Assembly (NCBI RefSeq): GCF_003711205.1
Contig: NZ_CP031013.1
Span: 2,522,501 to 2,586,500, forward strand
DNA: 64,000 nt
Direction: 5' to 3'
Origin: Polaromonas sp. SP1
GTDB lineage: Bacteria > Pseudomonadota > Gammaproteobacteria > Burkholderiales > Burkholderiaceae_C
Part shown: in pieces, positions 63,111 to 64,000 of the stretch
Numbering within the stretch: the first letter of the stretch is position 1
Layout of the letters: each line of letters starts with the position of its first letter
Program-made: the position numbers and the translations under genes
The notes under the pieces: model-generated
The model's database searches: none
What the model was told of the DNA's origin: nothing
Seen by the model: the letters and a program-made list of their open reading frames with translations, nothing else

Positions 63111-64000
63111 ATGCTTGAATTGAACTGGAAACCCCTGCGCTCCTGCCTGACTGCGGCGTTGGTGGCCGCTGCTGCCGTCTCCACGCTGGTGCCGGTGGCG
63201 CCTGCCTGGGCGCAGAACCGCACCCTGCCGGACTTCACCGACCTGGTCGAGCAGGTCGGGCCGTCGGTGGTCAATATCCGCACGCTTGAGAAAGTGAAGG
63301 CTGCGGCCTCCGGCAGCGCCGACGAGCAGATGCTGGAGTTCTTCAAGCGCTTTGGCATTCCGGTCCCGCCCAATATGCCCCGCGCGCCCCGCCCTGATCG
63401 CGGCGCCCAACCCGACGAAGACCAGCCTCGCGGCGTAGGGTCCGGCTTCATCCTGACGGCAGACGGATTTGTCATGACCAACGCCCACGTGGTGGACGGC
63501 GCAGATGAAGTCATCGTCACCTTGACCGACAAGCGCGAATTCAAGGCCAAGATCATCGGCGCCGACAAACGCAGCGACGTCGCTGTCGTCAAGATCGAGG
63601 CCACGGGCCTGCCGGCCGTGAAGATCGGCGACATCAACCGCCTCAAGGTCGGCGAGTGGGTGATGGCCATCGGTTCGCCATTCGGGCTTGAAAACACCGT
63701 GACCGCGGGCATCGTGAGCGCCAAGCAGCGCGATACCGGCGACTACCTGCCTTTCATCCAGACCGACGTGGCCATCAACCCCGGCAATTCGGGCGGGCCG
63801 CTCATCAACATGCGCGGCGAGGTCGTGGGCATCAACAGCCAGATCTACTCGCGCTCCGGCGGCTTCCAGGGCATCTCTTTTTCGATCCCCATTGACGAGG
63901 CTGCCCGCGTATCCGACCAGCTGCGCAGCACCGGCAAAGTCACCCGGGGGCGCATTGGCGTCCAGATCGACCAGGTGACCAAAGAGGTGGCCGAGTCCAT
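63111..64000 (+). CDS. mucD: MucD/DegP-type periplasmic serine protease, 3' end outside window
   Basis: Second Do-family protease of the window and last gene of the sigma-E operon. Signal peptide to about residue 35 (AALVAAAAVSTLVPVAPAWA), then LPDFTDLVEQVGPSVVNI. The triad is His126 (TNAHVVDG), Asp156 (RSDVAVVKI) and Ser227 (GNSGGPL). The frame is open to the edge at residue 296, at the beginning of the first PDZ domain (RGRIGVQIDQVTKEVAES). ATG at 63111 is chosen because GAGG stands 6-9 bases upstream; ATG at 63096 has no ribosome site. Confidence 0.95.
   Translation, partial: MLELNWKPLRSCLTAALVAAAAVSTLVPVAPAWAQNRTLPDFTDLVEQVGPSVVNIRTLEKVKAAASGSADEQMLEFFKRFGIPVPPNMPRAPRPDRGAQPDEDQPRGVGSGFILTADGFVMTNAHVVDGADEVIVTLTDKREFKAKIIGADKRSDVAVVKIEATGLPAVKIGDINRLKVGEWVMAIGSPFGLENTVTAGIVSAKQRDTGDYLPFIQTDVAINPGNSGGPLINMRGEVVGINSQIYSRSGGFQGISFSIPIDEAARVSDQLRSTGKVTRGRIGVQIDQVTKEVAES

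Noticed and set aside
61998..63488. A 496-codon minus-strand frame opposite rseB and mucD
   Set aside because: Both plus-strand genes are certain; the antisense product is His/Arg/Gln-rich without domains.

Overview
The window is GC-rich chromosomal DNA of a betaproteobacterium, most likely Burkholderiales, family Comamonadaceae (a Polaromonas/Rhodoferax/Variovorax-type genome; the genus cannot be fixed from sequence alone). The evidence is the gene order rpmF-plsX-fabH...fabD-fabG-acpP-fabF followed by rpoE-rseA-rseB-mucD, ppc divergent from hemC-hemD-hemX-hemY, rne divergent from rluC with gph, a Rieske protein and sppA behind it, and a dispersed palindrome-ended repeat (GCTATC...ATAGC) of a type I associate with this family. 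No tRNA, rRNA, CRISPR array, insertion sequence or phage gene was seen.

Layout: 1-3907, an alpha-2-macroglobulin gene cut by the window edge; 4.1-5.6 kb, a lipoprotein, a decayed stretch and a small unknown gene; 5.7-7.7 kb, a GST / DUF899 / membrane-protein operon; 7.9-11.5 kb, a leftward group (flavin reductase, small membrane protein, YihY, TPR/winged-helix regulator, beta-propeller); 11.6-12.7 kb, a ParD-like antitoxin gene overlapping a methionine aminopeptidase gene behind a palindromic operator; 13.2-17.3 kb, HtrA protease plus an OmpR-type two-component system, with matching promoter boxes ahead of both units; then argH, an AlgZ/AlgR-like LytTR pair, FkbM methyltransferase, AI-2E-family permease, TerC, TapT, an orphan ABC ATPase, a VOC protein, a thioesterase and a small gene with two FNR-like boxes. 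From 26.5 to 34.9 kb lie the 8.2-kb cyclic beta-1,2-glucan synthase gene and a small coupled membrane-protein gene; ppc follows (35-38 kb). 38.1-42.5 kb is the heme operon, 42.7-45.9 kb RNase E, 46.5-49.8 kb rluC-gph-Rieske-sppA, 49.9-51.3 kb RsmI-like and Maf. 51.3-60.0 kb is the yceD-rpmF-plsX-fab cluster, interrupted by a sialidase-like gene and a membrane gene. The window ends in the sigma-E envelope-stress operon.

Themes: much of the window concerns the envelope (A2M, two HtrA proteases, sigma-E/RseAB, periplasmic glucan, fatty-acid supply, SppA). The least ordinary observations are: (i) two dispersed repeat families that also lie in frame inside essential genes (ppc, hemD, rseB and probably algR and yceD); (ii) identically built PmrA/QseB-like boxes ahead of the two-component operon and of htrA; (iii) the ParD-like/MetAP overlap module; (iv) a pair of TTGAC-N4-GTCAA boxes 42 bp apart ahead of an unknown 109-residue protein; (v) the sialidase-like and membrane gene pair inside the fatty-acid operon.
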